Shown one piece after another: positions 7,928-16,364 of a stretch of DNA of 47,275 bases (position 1 is its first letter; each line of letters opens with the position of its first letter). The notes under the pieces are model-generated. The model saw only the letters and a program-made list of their open reading frames with translations. It ran no database searches and was not told where the DNA came from. A program made the translations under genes and the position numbers. Origin of the DNA: Sulfobacillus sp. (GTDB lineage Bacteria; Bacillota; Sulfobacillia; Sulfobacillales; Sulfobacillaceae); assembly GCA_027309085.1 (NCBI GenBank), contig DAIDDL010000032.1:1-47275 (forward strand). Reading direction: 5' to 3'.

Positions 7928-8854
7928 ATGACTCTGCGCCAATTAGAATTCCTGATCGGGATTGCGGATCTGGGAAGCATCTCTGCTTGCGCTGAATATT
8001 TCGGGGTGACCCAGCCGGCCGTGACGAACCAGATTTTGCAGCTGGAAGAAGAATTGTCGGCCCCACTCTTGATCCGTGGCGTCCGTGGCGCCACGCTGAC
8101 AGAAAGCGGGAAGAAGGCTGTCCTCCAGGCCCGGACAGTGCTGCAGGAGGTTAAGCGGATTCCCGTGAGCATTGAAGAAGCGAGAAATGCGATTGCGGGA
8201 AAGATTATTCTGGGAGTGAGTCCACTGTCGCCCGTGTCCATTCACCATTTCCCGAGGATCTACCGGCCATTTCACAGGGCCTTTCCCGAGATCCGCATTG
8301 AAGTGCTGGAAAACGAGGCTCTCCACCTGGCCGATCAGGTGAGAAAAAGCCAAGTGGATTTAGCTCTGACGCCCCTTCCCCTGTTTACCACCAAGGTGCA
8401 GTTTGAACCGCTGTGGAGCGAGGAACTGGTGGTCATTTCCAGCCCGGACGAAAATCTCGGGGACCCCGTCCCCATGGTGTCGCTGCGCGATAGCGATTTT
8501 GTGTTTATGAAGCCGGGGTACAGCGTCAACCTGACCGTGGCCCGGTTGGCCCAGCACGCTGGCTTCGTGCCGCGCATTGTCAGCGAGGCCACGAGCATTC
8601 ATGCTCTCTTGGGATTTGTCGCCGCGGGCATCGGCATCGCGATTGTCCCGATGGACACCGTATCCTTGGAGGCCAAAGCCGGGCTGATCCATGTTGCGCG
8701 GCTTGTGCCGAAGGCCCACCGCCGTCTGGCCATGGTCTTTCGGGACCGGGAGGAGATCAGCCCCGCCGTCGAAGTCTTCATGCATTATATCCGCTGCTAT
8801 TCGGAAGAGGTCCCGCACGACCGTACCCACTTGATGGTGGACGGAAGCCGTTAA
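7928..8854 (+). CDS. LysR-family transcriptional regulator
   Basis: A 308-residue LysR-type regulator, the normal length. Residues 1-60 form the winged helix-turn-helix (MTLRQLEFLIGIADLGSISA, then EYFGVTQPAVTNQILQLEEEL). The substrate-binding domain follows, with the RIEVLENEALHLADQV and TSIHALLGFVAAGIGIAIVP segments typical of the effector pocket. The ATG at 7928 is chosen because GGGGAG at 7914-7919 is 8 bases upstream; ATGs at 7910 and 7922 are in frame but badly spaced. The downstream neighbours (a broken oxalyl-CoA decarboxylase gene and the formate dehydrogenase operon, same strand) suggest it controls oxalate or formate metabolism. The effector is not evident. Confidence 0.9.
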   Translation: MTLRQLEFLIGIADLGSISACAEYFGVTQPAVTNQILQLEEELSAPLLIRGVRGATLTESGKKAVLQARTVLQEVKRIPVSIEEARNAIAGKIILGVSPLSPVSIHHFPRIYRPFHRAFPEIRIEVLENEALHLADQVRKSQVDLALTPLPLFTTKVQFEPLWSEELVVISSPDENLGDPVPMVSLRDSDFVFMKPGYSVNLTVARLAQHAGFVPRIVSEATSIHALLGFVAAGIGIAIVPMDTVSLEAKAGLIHVARLVPKAHRRLAMVFRDREEISPAVEVFMHYIRCYSEEVPHDRTHLMVDGSR

Positions 8855-8904
8855 CTAGTCCTGTCTGGGAACATGTTTAGAGGGGCAGCCGGGGAGGGAA
8901 CCTC

Positions 8905-9595
8905 ATGGGGACCGCATTCGGGGAACTCGGTGTCACGCAGTCGCCGCTCTGGGCAGAGAACGGGTGCAGCACAGAAATTCGTTCGCGCTTTACCCAAGGG
9001 ACCAGGGAATGGGAGATGGTTCTGTGGGTCAGCGGCTCCGGGAGCATCGAAGGCCGCTGCGGCGGCAAAGTATTTGGCCGCGATGTGCATGGAGTGTACC
9101 GGCCCGGAAACGATCTGGAGGTCCGCCTGGGCGGCAGGATGTTCGGCGAGACATTGCGCCTGGCCATGCAAAGCCGTGCGCACATCTCGGGACGGATTGT
9201 CGGCATGGGAGATGCCATTGGCGCGGCCACCGTGAGCAATAAGCCTGTCGTCGCCATTGAAGGCGACAGCGCCTTCAGCGGAATGGAAATCGAAACGCTG
9301 TGCCGCTATCACCTGCCCGTCGTGATTCTGGTCTTCAACAACGGGGGGATTTATCAGGGTGACAAAGTCGGCACCGCCCCCTCCCCCACAGGATTTGTGC
9401 CGAATGCCCGCTACGACGTTCTCATTGAGGCATTTGGCGGCCGCGGCTATCACGTGGAAGATGCAGCCGGGCTCACCAACGCTCTGACCGACGCTCTCGC
9501 CGCGGCGGAGCCCGCTTTGCCTTATCGACCCGGCGGCGGGCACCGAGAGCGGACATATTCAGAGCCTCAATCCGAAGAGCGCTCTGTCGAAGTGA
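8905..9595 (+). pseudogene. Broken oxalyl-CoA decarboxylase-like ThDP enzyme (C-terminal domain)
   Basis: From about 9195 the frame gives the ThDP-binding domain of oxalyl-CoA decarboxylases: GMGDAIGAATVSNKPVVAIE, then GDSAF...NNGG (the GDG-N26-NN ThDP/Mg motif with Ser in the third place), VPNARYDVLIEAFGGRGYHV and ALTDALAAAEPAL. Near 9522 the frame is lost by one base; the true end continues in the next frame as LIDPAAGTESGHIQSLNPKS and stops at 9593-9595. Upstream of 9195 I cannot recognise the central or N-terminal domains, although an ATG at 8905 with GGGAGG is open. Intact enzymes are about 560-570 residues; this has at most 230. It converts oxalyl-CoA to formyl-CoA in the family, which fits the formate dehydrogenase nearby, but this copy should be dead. 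Confidence 0.75.
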
Positions 9596-9675
9596 AGACG
9601 GGGAGGGTGCTCGGGAACAGGGCAGCTGGCCCCCTAGTCCTCCCCCGAAATTTCTAGAAAAAAGGAGCGGCTTTT

Positions 9676-10107
9676 ATGGATTTTGATCTTGCACACTTCT
9701 CTGCCCAACTCGTACAGTCCATGCCGGATGCTGTTGTCTACGCCGATGCGGGGGGGAAGATCCGGTTCTGGAATAGCGGCGCTGAGCGAATTTTTGGCTA
9801 CGCCGAATCTGAGACTCTAGGGCAGACGCTCGATATCATCATTCCCGAAAATCTCCGCCGGCGCCACTGGGACGGGTTTGAATCCACGATGCGTTCGGGA
9901 GAAAGCCATTACGGGGCGGGGGCGCTTTTAGCGGTGCCGGCGGTCCGCAAAGACGGGGCGCGGATATCGGTAGAATTCACCATCGTGCTGTTTCGCGGGG
10001 AATCCGCACGGATGGGGGGCATCGCGGCGGTCATGCGGGACGTCACCACGCAATTTGCAGAATTGCGGGCTCTGCGCAAGCAACTCGCGGCAAGAGGGCC
10101 ATCTTAG
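9676..10107 (+). CDS. Single-domain PAS sensor protein
   Basis: A 143-residue cytosolic protein that is essentially one PAS domain plus a short helix: VQSMPDAVVYADAGGKIRFW, NSGAERIFGYAESETLGQ, RKDGARISVEFTIVLF and IAAVMRDVTTQFAELR. These are the usual PAS core, FGY and S2-box elements. There is no kinase, cyclase or DNA-binding part, so it must act through a partner. AAAAGGAG is 10 bases before the ATG. It sits 230 bases before the formate dehydrogenase catalytic gene on the same strand and may sense redox state, oxygen or a ligand for that operon; the ligand cannot be read from the sequence. Confidence 0.85.
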   Translation: MDFDLAHFSAQLVQSMPDAVVYADAGGKIRFWNSGAERIFGYAESETLGQTLDIIIPENLRRRHWDGFESTMRSGESHYGAGALLAVPAVRKDGARISVEFTIVLFRGESARMGGIAAVMRDVTTQFAELRALRKQLAARGPS

Positions 10108-10337
10108 ATTCCGGCCAGTTTGCCGCGAATGATGAAGGCATGCCGCTGGCGCCGCGGGCCGCTGCCTCCTCAGACAGTGGCCTGCTTTGCTGTTTGCTAG
10201 ACAATGCTGAAAATGGCAGGACCTCCCGCTATACCAATGGAGCATGTTGCCGTAAAATGAGGAGGAAGAGGTGAAGGCTGCCGCGTGCTGCGCTTGCAGC
10301 CGTCGCCAGAGCATAGAAGGAGAAGGAGGGTTAATGC

Positions 10338-12263
10338 ATGGCCACTGTCATCCGCAAATCCGAACGCACCAGGCTTAGCACGCCTTTAGTGCGCAAGAAC
10401 GGGCAATTGCGGCCAGCCACATGGGAGGAAGCTCTTCAGCGCGCCGCGGAACTTTTTGCTGGCGTCAAGACTCAGTACGGGCCGAATGGGCTGGGAGTTT
10501 TCAGCTGTTCCAAGTCCACCAACGAGCTCAATTACCTGGCATCAAAATTTTCCCGAGTCGTCTTTGGCACGCACAACATCGATTCATGCAACCGGACGTG
10601 ACACGCTCCTTCGGTCGTGGGTCTCACGACTGCGTTTGGAAGCGGTGCCGGCACAAGTTCTTATGAAGATTTTCACCATACGTCCTTCATTCTCCTAGTG
10701 GGGTCGAATGCGGCGGAAGCCCACCCCATTATTTTCCACCACATTATGAAAGGGGTGCACAACGGAGCGGAGCTGGTCGTGGTGGACCCTCGCAAGACGC
10801 TGACCACCAAGCGGGCCCACGAACATGTGCAGGTTACGGTCGGGTCGGATATCGCGCTGGTGAATGCGATGGCCCATGTCATCATCCGTGATCACCTGTA
10901 CCGTGAGGACTTTGTCAAACGGGCTACTGTAGGGTTTGACCAGTTTGCGGCTAGCGTTGCCGGGTGGACCCCTGAGCGCGCGGCAGCCATCACCGGAATT
11001 TCCGCCGAGCGCATCGAATCCTTGGCGCGCCGCTACGGCCAGGCGCCTTCGGCCATGATCGGCTGGACGCTCGGAATCACCGAGCACCACAATGCCGTCG
11101 ACAATGTGTTCTCCCTGATTAACCTGGCGCTGCTGTGCGGCAACGTGGGGCGGCCAAACGCCGGACTCAACCCCCTGCGCGGGCAGAACAACGTCCAGGG
11201 CGGAGGCGATATGGGGGCACTGCCCAACCGGCTGCCAGGCTTTCAAGACGTGCTCGACCCGGCAGTTCGGCAGAAGTTTGAACAGGCGTGGGGCGTGCCG
11301 CTGGCTGACAAACCCGGGTGGAACCAGACGGAAATGTTTGAGGCAATCGACCACGACAAGATGCGTGGACTCTATGTGATTGGCGAAAATCCTATTCAGT
11401 CGGAAGCTGACAGTGACTACATGCGCCGCCTGTTCAGCAAGCTCGATGCCCTGGTGGTGCAGGATATCTTTTTGACAGCCACTGGAGAAATGGCCGATGT
11501 GGTCTTTCCCGCCCGGGTGTCCTTTGCCGAAAGTGAAGGAACTTACACCAACAGCGAGCGGCGCGTGCAGCGTGTCAAACCCGCGCGCAAGGCTCCGGGG
11601 GACGCGCAGGACGACTTGTGGATTGTGGCGTCTTTAGCGCGGGCGATGGGATATCCCTGGCCAGTGCAAGGAGCCCAAGAGGTCTTTGACGAAATGCGCC
11701 ACCTGACCACCAATTTTCTGGGGATGACCTATGAGCGCCTAGAACAGGAGAACGGCCTGCAGTGGCCGGTGCCGGAGATGGGCCACCCTGGCAGCAAAGT
11801 GCTCCACGAACGGCTGTGGGCGCCGGAAGTGATGGACAAAGCGGCCTTTACCCCCGTGGAGTGGTCGCCGCCGGTGGAACTGCCCACTCCCGACTACCCG
11901 TTTTTGCTGACGACAGGCCGGAGACTGGCGTTCTTCAATACAGGAGTGCAGTCGAATGTCTATGACCACCCCCATAAAATTGGCGAGTGGATGGAAATCC
12001 GGGCTGAGGATGCCAAGGCGCTCGGTATGGAAGATGGGGAAGTGATTGCCGTGATTTCCCGGCGCGGGCGGGTGGAGGTTCCGGCCTACTATTCGGACGC
12101 GGTCATGTCCGGCACGGTGTTTATGACTTTCCACTTTCCCGACGAGGTGATGACCAACAGCCTGACGATTGACGCGACCGACCCGAGGTCGGGCACGGCG
12201 GAATTCAAGGCCGCCGCTGTCCGCTTGGAGCGCCTGCAAGATTCGCGGGCAGAAGGCCTGTAA
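10338..12263 (+). CDS. fdhA: Formate dehydrogenase catalytic (molybdopterin) subunit, selenoprotein
   Basis: Reading the in-frame TGA at 10599-10601 as selenocysteine gives one 641-residue protein; without read-through there are two pieces (10338-10601 and 10602-12263). The context NIDSCNRT-U-HAPSVVGL is the family's active-site loop, where U88 (or Cys) and the following His bind Mo/W and formate. Further motifs: FILLVGSNAAEAHPI, VVVDPRKTLTTKRA, RPNAGLNPLRGQNNVQGGGD, GLYVIGENPIQSEAD and the MopB C-terminal domain (TGRRLAFFNTGVQS...). The N-terminal [4Fe-4S] domain that normally precedes TPLVRKNG is missing here and is carried by the product of the 13971 gene. GGAGGG lies upstream of ATG 10338. 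It oxidises formate to CO2 and should pass electrons to the NuoE/F/G-like partners. Confidence 0.9.
10599..10632 (+). promoter_or_regulatory. SECIS element for selenocysteine insertion
   Basis: Ten bases after the UGA codon an 8-bp stem (10612-10619 with 10625-10632, one G-U pair) closes the loop GGUCU. Bacterial SECIS hairpins, exemplified by E. coli fdhF, have an apical GGUCU-type loop at the same distance and are bound by SelB. UGA followed by CACG and this loop is very close to the E. coli arrangement. All of it also codes for the conserved HAPSVVGLTTAF stretch. Confidence 0.85.
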
Positions 12264-12292
12264 GGGGCCAGAAACAGAAAAGAGGGTGACGG

Positions 12293-12742
12293 GTGGACAC
12301 TCAAGATTTAGCCATCAATACGGAGGTCGCGGCGCTGCTTCAGGGAATGCCGCGGGACCGGTCTCAGCTTTTGCCGGCGCTGTGGCGGGTGGTGGACCGG
12401 TATCAGGAGCTCACCCCGGGGGTCATTGACGCCGTGTCCCAGAGTCTGAACATTCCTTACGCGGAGGTTTATGGGGTCGCGTCGTTTTACACGCTGTTCG
12501 ACAATGCGCCAGGAAAGGTGCCGGTGCATATCTGCACCGATGTGATGTGTGCCCTGCAAGGAGCCGGGAGCCTGCAAGAGGCCGCAGAGGACGCCGCTTT
12601 AGGACGTCCGGTGGCGGTGCGCGAATCCGCCTGCCTGGGGCAGTGTGACCATGCTCCGGCGGCGTGGATTGGATCGCAGGTTATGCGCCGCGCGACGCCA
12701 GAGGCGGTCCGGGCTGCGGTGAAGGCGGTGGGTCATGAATGA
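12293..12742 (+). CDS. NuoE-like [2Fe-2S] subunit of formate dehydrogenase
   Basis: A 149-residue thioredoxin-fold ferredoxin of the NuoE/HoxE family. N-terminal helices (LLPALWRVVDRYQELTPGVI, then LNIPYAEVYGVASFYTLF) precede the cluster ligands: CTDVMC (C-x4-C) and CLGQC (C-x3-C), the standard NuoE spacing. It bridges electrons to or from the flavin subunit. GTG 12293 follows GAGGGTG; the catalytic gene ends 29 bases upstream, and the next gene starts inside this one with an 8-base overlap, so the three are co-translated. Together with the next gene it indicates an NAD(P)-linked, soluble enzyme. Confidence 0.9.
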   Translation: MDTQDLAINTEVAALLQGMPRDRSQLLPALWRVVDRYQELTPGVIDAVSQSLNIPYAEVYGVASFYTLFDNAPGKVPVHICTDVMCALQGAGSLQEAAEDAALGRPVAVRESACLGQCDHAPAAWIGSQVMRRATPEAVRAAVKAVGHE

Positions 12743-13952
12743 AGTGCGCCGGCTTCTTCCGGACCTGCGATCCGCCTCAGGACCTGCATCCCCTGAGCGG
12801 CTGGCAGAGCGCGGATTCGACCAGGCCCTGACGAAAGCGTGGGCGATGAGCTCCCAGGCCATTATCGACGAGGTGACGGCAAGCGGGATCAAAGGCCGGG
12901 GCGGGGCGGCATTCCCGACCGGGCTGAAGTGGTCGAGTGTGAATAAAGCCGAGGGGCAGACCAAGTACGTGGTGATGAACGCGGATGAAAGCGAACTGGG
13001 TACGTTCAAAGACCGGGTGCTGCTCGAAGAAGACCCTCTGGGCGCCCTCGTGGGGCTGCTGATTGCGGCCCATGCGGTCGGGGCGCGCAAGGCTTTTTGC
13101 TATATCCGCGGGGAATACCGGGAAGTGGAGCAGATGCTGGCGAAAGCCATCGACACCCTAACGCAGCTGGGTTGGGCGGGGCCGGGCCGCATCGATGTGG
13201 AGATTCGCCGGGGAGCGGGAGCTTATATCGCCGGAGAGGAAACAGCCCTGTTCAACAGTATTGAGGGCAAACGTCCCGAGCCGCGGGTGAAGCCCCCTTT
13301 TCCCACCAACAAAGGGCTGTGGGGGTCTCCGACACTTATTCAGAATGTCGAGACGCTGGCCAATGTGGCCATCTTATTCGCCCATGATGCCCAGTGGTTT
13401 GCGGAGTATGGCACGAAAGCCACTGCGGGGACCAAACTGGTCGCGTTAAGCGGCCACATCCAGCGTCCCGGCGTGTACGAAGTGCCGTTTGGAATGGCGC
13501 TGGCAGACATTTTGAACGCGCCGGATTTAGGGGGCGGGGTGGCAGGAAGCGGACGGCTGCGCGCTGTCCTGTTAGGCGGGGCAGCCGGGACCTTTCTGTC
13601 TCCCGACGAAGTTGCTCAGAGCCAGCTGGATTACGCGTCTTTGGGCGCTTTCGGCGCCAGCATCGGGTCGGGGGCGGTTATGGTCTTCGATGATACGGTG
13701 GATTTGCAGTGGGTTTTGACCAAGCTCGCCCGCTTCTTTGCCGATGAATCCTGCGGCCAGTGCGTGCCCTGCCGCATCGGCACGCAGAGGATTTGGGAGA
13801 TCGCTGAAAAAGGCGGCTTGTGGACCAGAACCGAGGACTTGCGGGAACTGGGCCAGGCTATGCGCGATGCGTCCATCTGTGGTCTGGGCCAGACAGCGCC
13901 CCTGGCGCTTTTGTCGATTTTGGACCGGCCTGGGCTGAGGCAGGACGTTTAA
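12735..13952 (+). CDS. NuoF-like FMN/NAD(H)-binding subunit of formate dehydrogenase
   Basis: A 405-residue NuoF/HoxF-type diaphorase subunit. Motifs in order: SGIKGRGGAAFPTGLKW (FMN), NADESELGTFKDR (NAD/FMN), RRGAGAYIAGEETALFNSIEG, PPFPTNKGLWGSPTLIQNVE, an SLBB segment, then the [4Fe-4S] ligands ESCGQCVPCRIGTQR with a later Cys in ASICGLGQTAP. It lacks the extra N-terminal ferredoxin domain seen in some clostridial NADH subunits. It reduces NAD(P)+ with electrons from formate. The start overlaps the NuoE-like gene by 8 bases; the next gene begins 18 bases after the stop. Confidence 0.92.
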   Translation: MNEVRRLLPDLRSASGPASPERLAERGFDQALTKAWAMSSQAIIDEVTASGIKGRGGAAFPTGLKWSSVNKAEGQTKYVVMNADESELGTFKDRVLLEEDPLGALVGLLIAAHAVGARKAFCYIRGEYREVEQMLAKAIDTLTQLGWAGPGRIDVEIRRGAGAYIAGEETALFNSIEGKRPEPRVKPPFPTNKGLWGSPTLIQNVETLANVAILFAHDAQWFAEYGTKATAGTKLVALSGHIQRPGVYEVPFGMALADILNAPDLGGGVAGSGRLRAVLLGGAAGTFLSPDEVAQSQLDYASLGAFGASIGSGAVMVFDDTVDLQWVLTKLARFFADESCGQCVPCRIGTQRIWEIAEKGGLWTRTEDLRELGQAMRDASICGLGQTAPLALLSILDRPGLRQDV

Positions 13953-13970
13953 TCCAGAAAGGGGAACGAA

Positions 13971-14819
13971 TTGACAATGGGGAATTCCGTAACCCTGCAG
14001 ATAGACGGCCAGCCGGTTACTGTGGCTCAGGGCACCACCTTGCGCGCCGCCTGTGATGAGGCGAACCACGCCGTGCCCACCTTGTGCTGGCACGAGAATC
14101 TGACTCCCGCCAATGCCTGCCGGGCCTGCGTGGTAGAAGTCAAGGGATCGCGCACTCTCGTCGCGTCATGCTCCCGGGTGGCAGAAGACGGCATGGAGGT
14201 GCAGACTGCCAGTGAGCGCGTGCTGAATGCCCGGAAGGTAGTCGCCGAACTTTTGCTGTCCACCTCGGATGCCTCGCTGGCGCCGGACCTACTCAGTCTG
14301 GCGGATACGTCGGGCGCCAATCCAGACCGCTTTGGCGGCGGCGCGACGTGGCAGCAGCCTGTGCGTGAGGACAACAATCTCTACATCCGTGATTTATCCA
14401 AATGCATCTTATGCTACCGCTGTGTGGAAGCCTGCGGGGATGACGCGCAGAACACCTTTGCCATCGCCGTAGCCGGCCGCGGATTTGGGGCGCATATTGA
14501 TGCCGGATTCGGGCGCGACCTGCCTGAATCGGATTGTGTGTATTGCGGCAACTGTGTGGCCGTGTGTCCCACGGGAGCACTGATCGGGAAGACCGAATGG
14601 GATTTGCGGAGCCAGGGACAGTGGGATGAGAGCAAAATCACCCAGACTGAAACGGTCTGTTCTTACTGCGGGGTGGGATGTGAATTGGACCTGCACGTGA
14701 TGGACAACCGGATCGTCAAAGTGACATCCCCGGCAGATCATCCGGTCACCCATGGAATGCTGTGCGTGAAGGGCCGTTATGGCTACGAATTTGCGCAGAG
14801 TGAAGAGAGAACCGATTAG
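13971..14819 (+). CDS. NuoG/ferredoxin-like subunit carrying the formate dehydrogenase N-terminal [4Fe-4S] domain
   Basis: A 282-residue, three-part iron-sulfur protein. Residues 7-75: [2Fe-2S] plant-type domain with C39, C50, C53 and C67. Residues 140-205: two [4Fe-4S] motifs, KCILCYRCVEAC (C145, 148, 151, 155) and CVYCGNCVAVCP (C189, 192, 195, 199). Residues 228-275: VCSYCGVGCELDL...GMLCVKGRYGYEF (C230, 233, 237, 265), which is the cofactor-proximal [4Fe-4S] domain that in other formate dehydrogenases begins the catalytic subunit. It ends at SEERTD, just where the catalytic gene begins (KSERTRLSTPLV). The His-Cys3 cluster motif usual in NuoG between the first two parts is absent. Start TTG 13971 is 6 bases from AAAGGGG; ATG 13977 is the alternative. 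Confidence 0.88.
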   Translation: MTMGNSVTLQIDGQPVTVAQGTTLRAACDEANHAVPTLCWHENLTPANACRACVVEVKGSRTLVASCSRVAEDGMEVQTASERVLNARKVVAELLLSTSDASLAPDLLSLADTSGANPDRFGGGATWQQPVREDNNLYIRDLSKCILCYRCVEACGDDAQNTFAIAVAGRGFGAHIDAGFGRDLPESDCVYCGNCVAVCPTGALIGKTEWDLRSQGQWDESKITQTETVCSYCGVGCELDLHVMDNRIVKVTSPADHPVTHGMLCVKGRYGYEFAQSEERTD

Positions 14820-14868
14820 GACCCGTTAGACCGCAGCACTGTTAATGCCAGTACAGGGAGAGTTCCAT

Positions 14869-14920
14869 GCGCTCCCCGCTGTGATGGGCGCCGCCATGTG
14901 CCCATCACAGCGGGGAGCGC
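14869..14920 (+). terminator. Terminator of the formate dehydrogenase operon
   Basis: A perfect 21-bp stem (14869-14889 with 14900-14920) with a 10-base loop is followed by TTT, 50 bases after the last operon gene. Confidence 0.9.
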
Positions 14921-15289
14921 TTTAGAATTCTGAGCGCCTGCCCGGCGCTCAGCGGAGCCAGCCAGTTTCTGCCTTCCTCCTGGCGTCTTCCGTCTTCATC
15001 AGGACATCGCAATTTTCCGGCAGTCACAGGTAGGCCGGCCGCGCATCATTGAAGCTTTTCGGGAAACTGCCCATACCCCCGGCCCAATTGGCGCGTCGCC
15101 ACGTCCCATCTCATATCCGCCGGCGCTTGGGTTTCCTGCCAAGAATTGTTATTATGTAATGCTATGGGCTGGCGCCTCAGGGTGAAGAGTGCGGTATCAT
15201 GCAATTTTCTCTATCGGTCAGCACTGGGGATCTATTAGGATCACACGAGACAACTGGCGCTGACCCGGCATGGGCTGCACAGCTAACGG
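14921..15289. other. Intergenic region without a recognisable gene
   Basis: I find no protein-like reading on either strand. An AT-rich stretch at about 15143-15166 (TTGTTATTATGTAATGCTATGG) could hold the promoter of the downstream hydrolase, but no clear -35/-10 pair can be assigned. Confidence 0.4.
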
Positions 15290-16135
15290 GTGAAGGGAAG
15301 AGGGATCCTCATAGAAGTCTTTGCACAGGTCGAGGGAACAGGCAGTCCCGTAATTTTTCTTCCGGGAATGGGCTGGACGGCAGAGTCCGTCTGGCCGCTT
15401 CTAGCACTCCAAGAACGTTATGCTGTGCACGCCCTCGATCTTCCCGGACTGGGCCGCAGCGCCCCGCTGCCCCGGGAAGCGGACTGGGACCAAATAGCCG
15501 GCTGGGTAAAAGGTTACTGTGACGGTCAGGGATTTTCCACGGTCCGCGTGATTGGACACTCTGCTGGCGGCCTCACGGCGCTGGCGTTTGCGGACCGCTT
15601 TCCGGAAAGAGTCCACCAACTGGTGCTGCTGGATGCCGGATACCAGAAAATGTCCAGATTTCCCACAAACATTTCCAAACCTCTGCGCTATTTGACGCCG
15701 CTGTTGAGCCTCATCGCGCACAAAGGGGGCGTGGAGTGGGTAACGCGCCTGGCTGAACGGTCCGAACCGCGCGATGTCAGCCCGGAGGGCATGGAGAGAC
15801 AATTTCAGACATTTGTTCAGGAAGAAAATCTTGTGGTAAGCCGCCTTCTCCGCGAGGCTTTTTATGCGGCCATGCGGGAGGTCATGGTAACTCCTGCCGG
15901 TGTTTCTTATTTGATGGCGCTGTACCGGGCCAACCCGGTTCAGGCGTTCAGCCACCTCAAACCGCCCACATTGCTCGTCGTGCCGGAGGCTATGACGAAT
16001 CGCCCGCCCTTGACGGCGATCGATGAGCTGGGACTGCCAGTGCTGCTGTATGAGGTGCCGGGCGGGCACTTTGTCCACTTTTCCCACCCCGAGATCACTG
16101 GGGTGATCCAGGATTTCTTTGATCACTGGAGTTGA
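15290..16135 (+). CDS. Alpha/beta hydrolase
   Basis: About 281 residues of alpha/beta-hydrolase fold. PVIFLPGMGWTAE holds the oxyanion-hole turn, VHALDLPGLGRS follows strand 4, VIGHSAGGLTALAFADRFPE is the nucleophile elbow (GHSAG) and VPGGHFVHFSHPE supplies the catalytic His. The cap region (about 130-205) is helical. The acid residue is not certain from sequence (region LLVVPEAMTNRPP). The start is doubtful: GTG 15290 has no good ribosome site, while a GGAAGAGGG just downstream precedes only rare start codons. It stands alone between two terminated units. Substrate unknown; esterase, lactonase or haloperoxidase-like activities are all possible. Confidence 0.8.
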   Translation: MKGRGILIEVFAQVEGTGSPVIFLPGMGWTAESVWPLLALQERYAVHALDLPGLGRSAPLPREADWDQIAGWVKGYCDGQGFSTVRVIGHSAGGLTALAFADRFPERVHQLVLLDAGYQKMSRFPTNISKPLRYLTPLLSLIAHKGGVEWVTRLAERSEPRDVSPEGMERQFQTFVQEENLVVSRLLREAFYAAMREVMVTPAGVSYLMALYRANPVQAFSHLKPPTLLVVPEAMTNRPPLTAIDELGLPVLLYEVPGGHFVHFSHPEITGVIQDFFDHWS

Positions 16136-16222
16136 CAGGTCTCCTGCGCGTTTTCGTCATATCTTGGTGTACAGCTGTGCGGTCAGACGGGACCATTGAG
16201 CGGAAGTTGGGCAAGCGGCCTA

Positions 16223-16249
16223 TTGCGTCGGCAGATAATTCTGTACAAT
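16223..16249 (+). promoter_or_regulatory. Candidate promoter of the APC permease
   Basis: TTGCGT (16223-16228) and TACAAT (16244-16249) are separated by 15 bases, slightly short, upstream of the permease gene and downstream of the hydrolase stop. Confidence 0.35.
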
Positions 16250-16364
16250 AGTAGAGGCGGCGGGCACTATGATAAGGCTGCGGCGCTTGTGGCCAGCCCT
16301 GCCTGATTGTTTTTAATTGGGGCGCAGGGCCTGTAAGGTGCCGCCCGAATTCTTTCTTCGCACT

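Noticed and set aside
10695-11354. 219-codon minus-strand ORF inside the formate dehydrogenase gene
   Set aside because: Shadow of a GC-rich coding region; no motif and no ribosome site.
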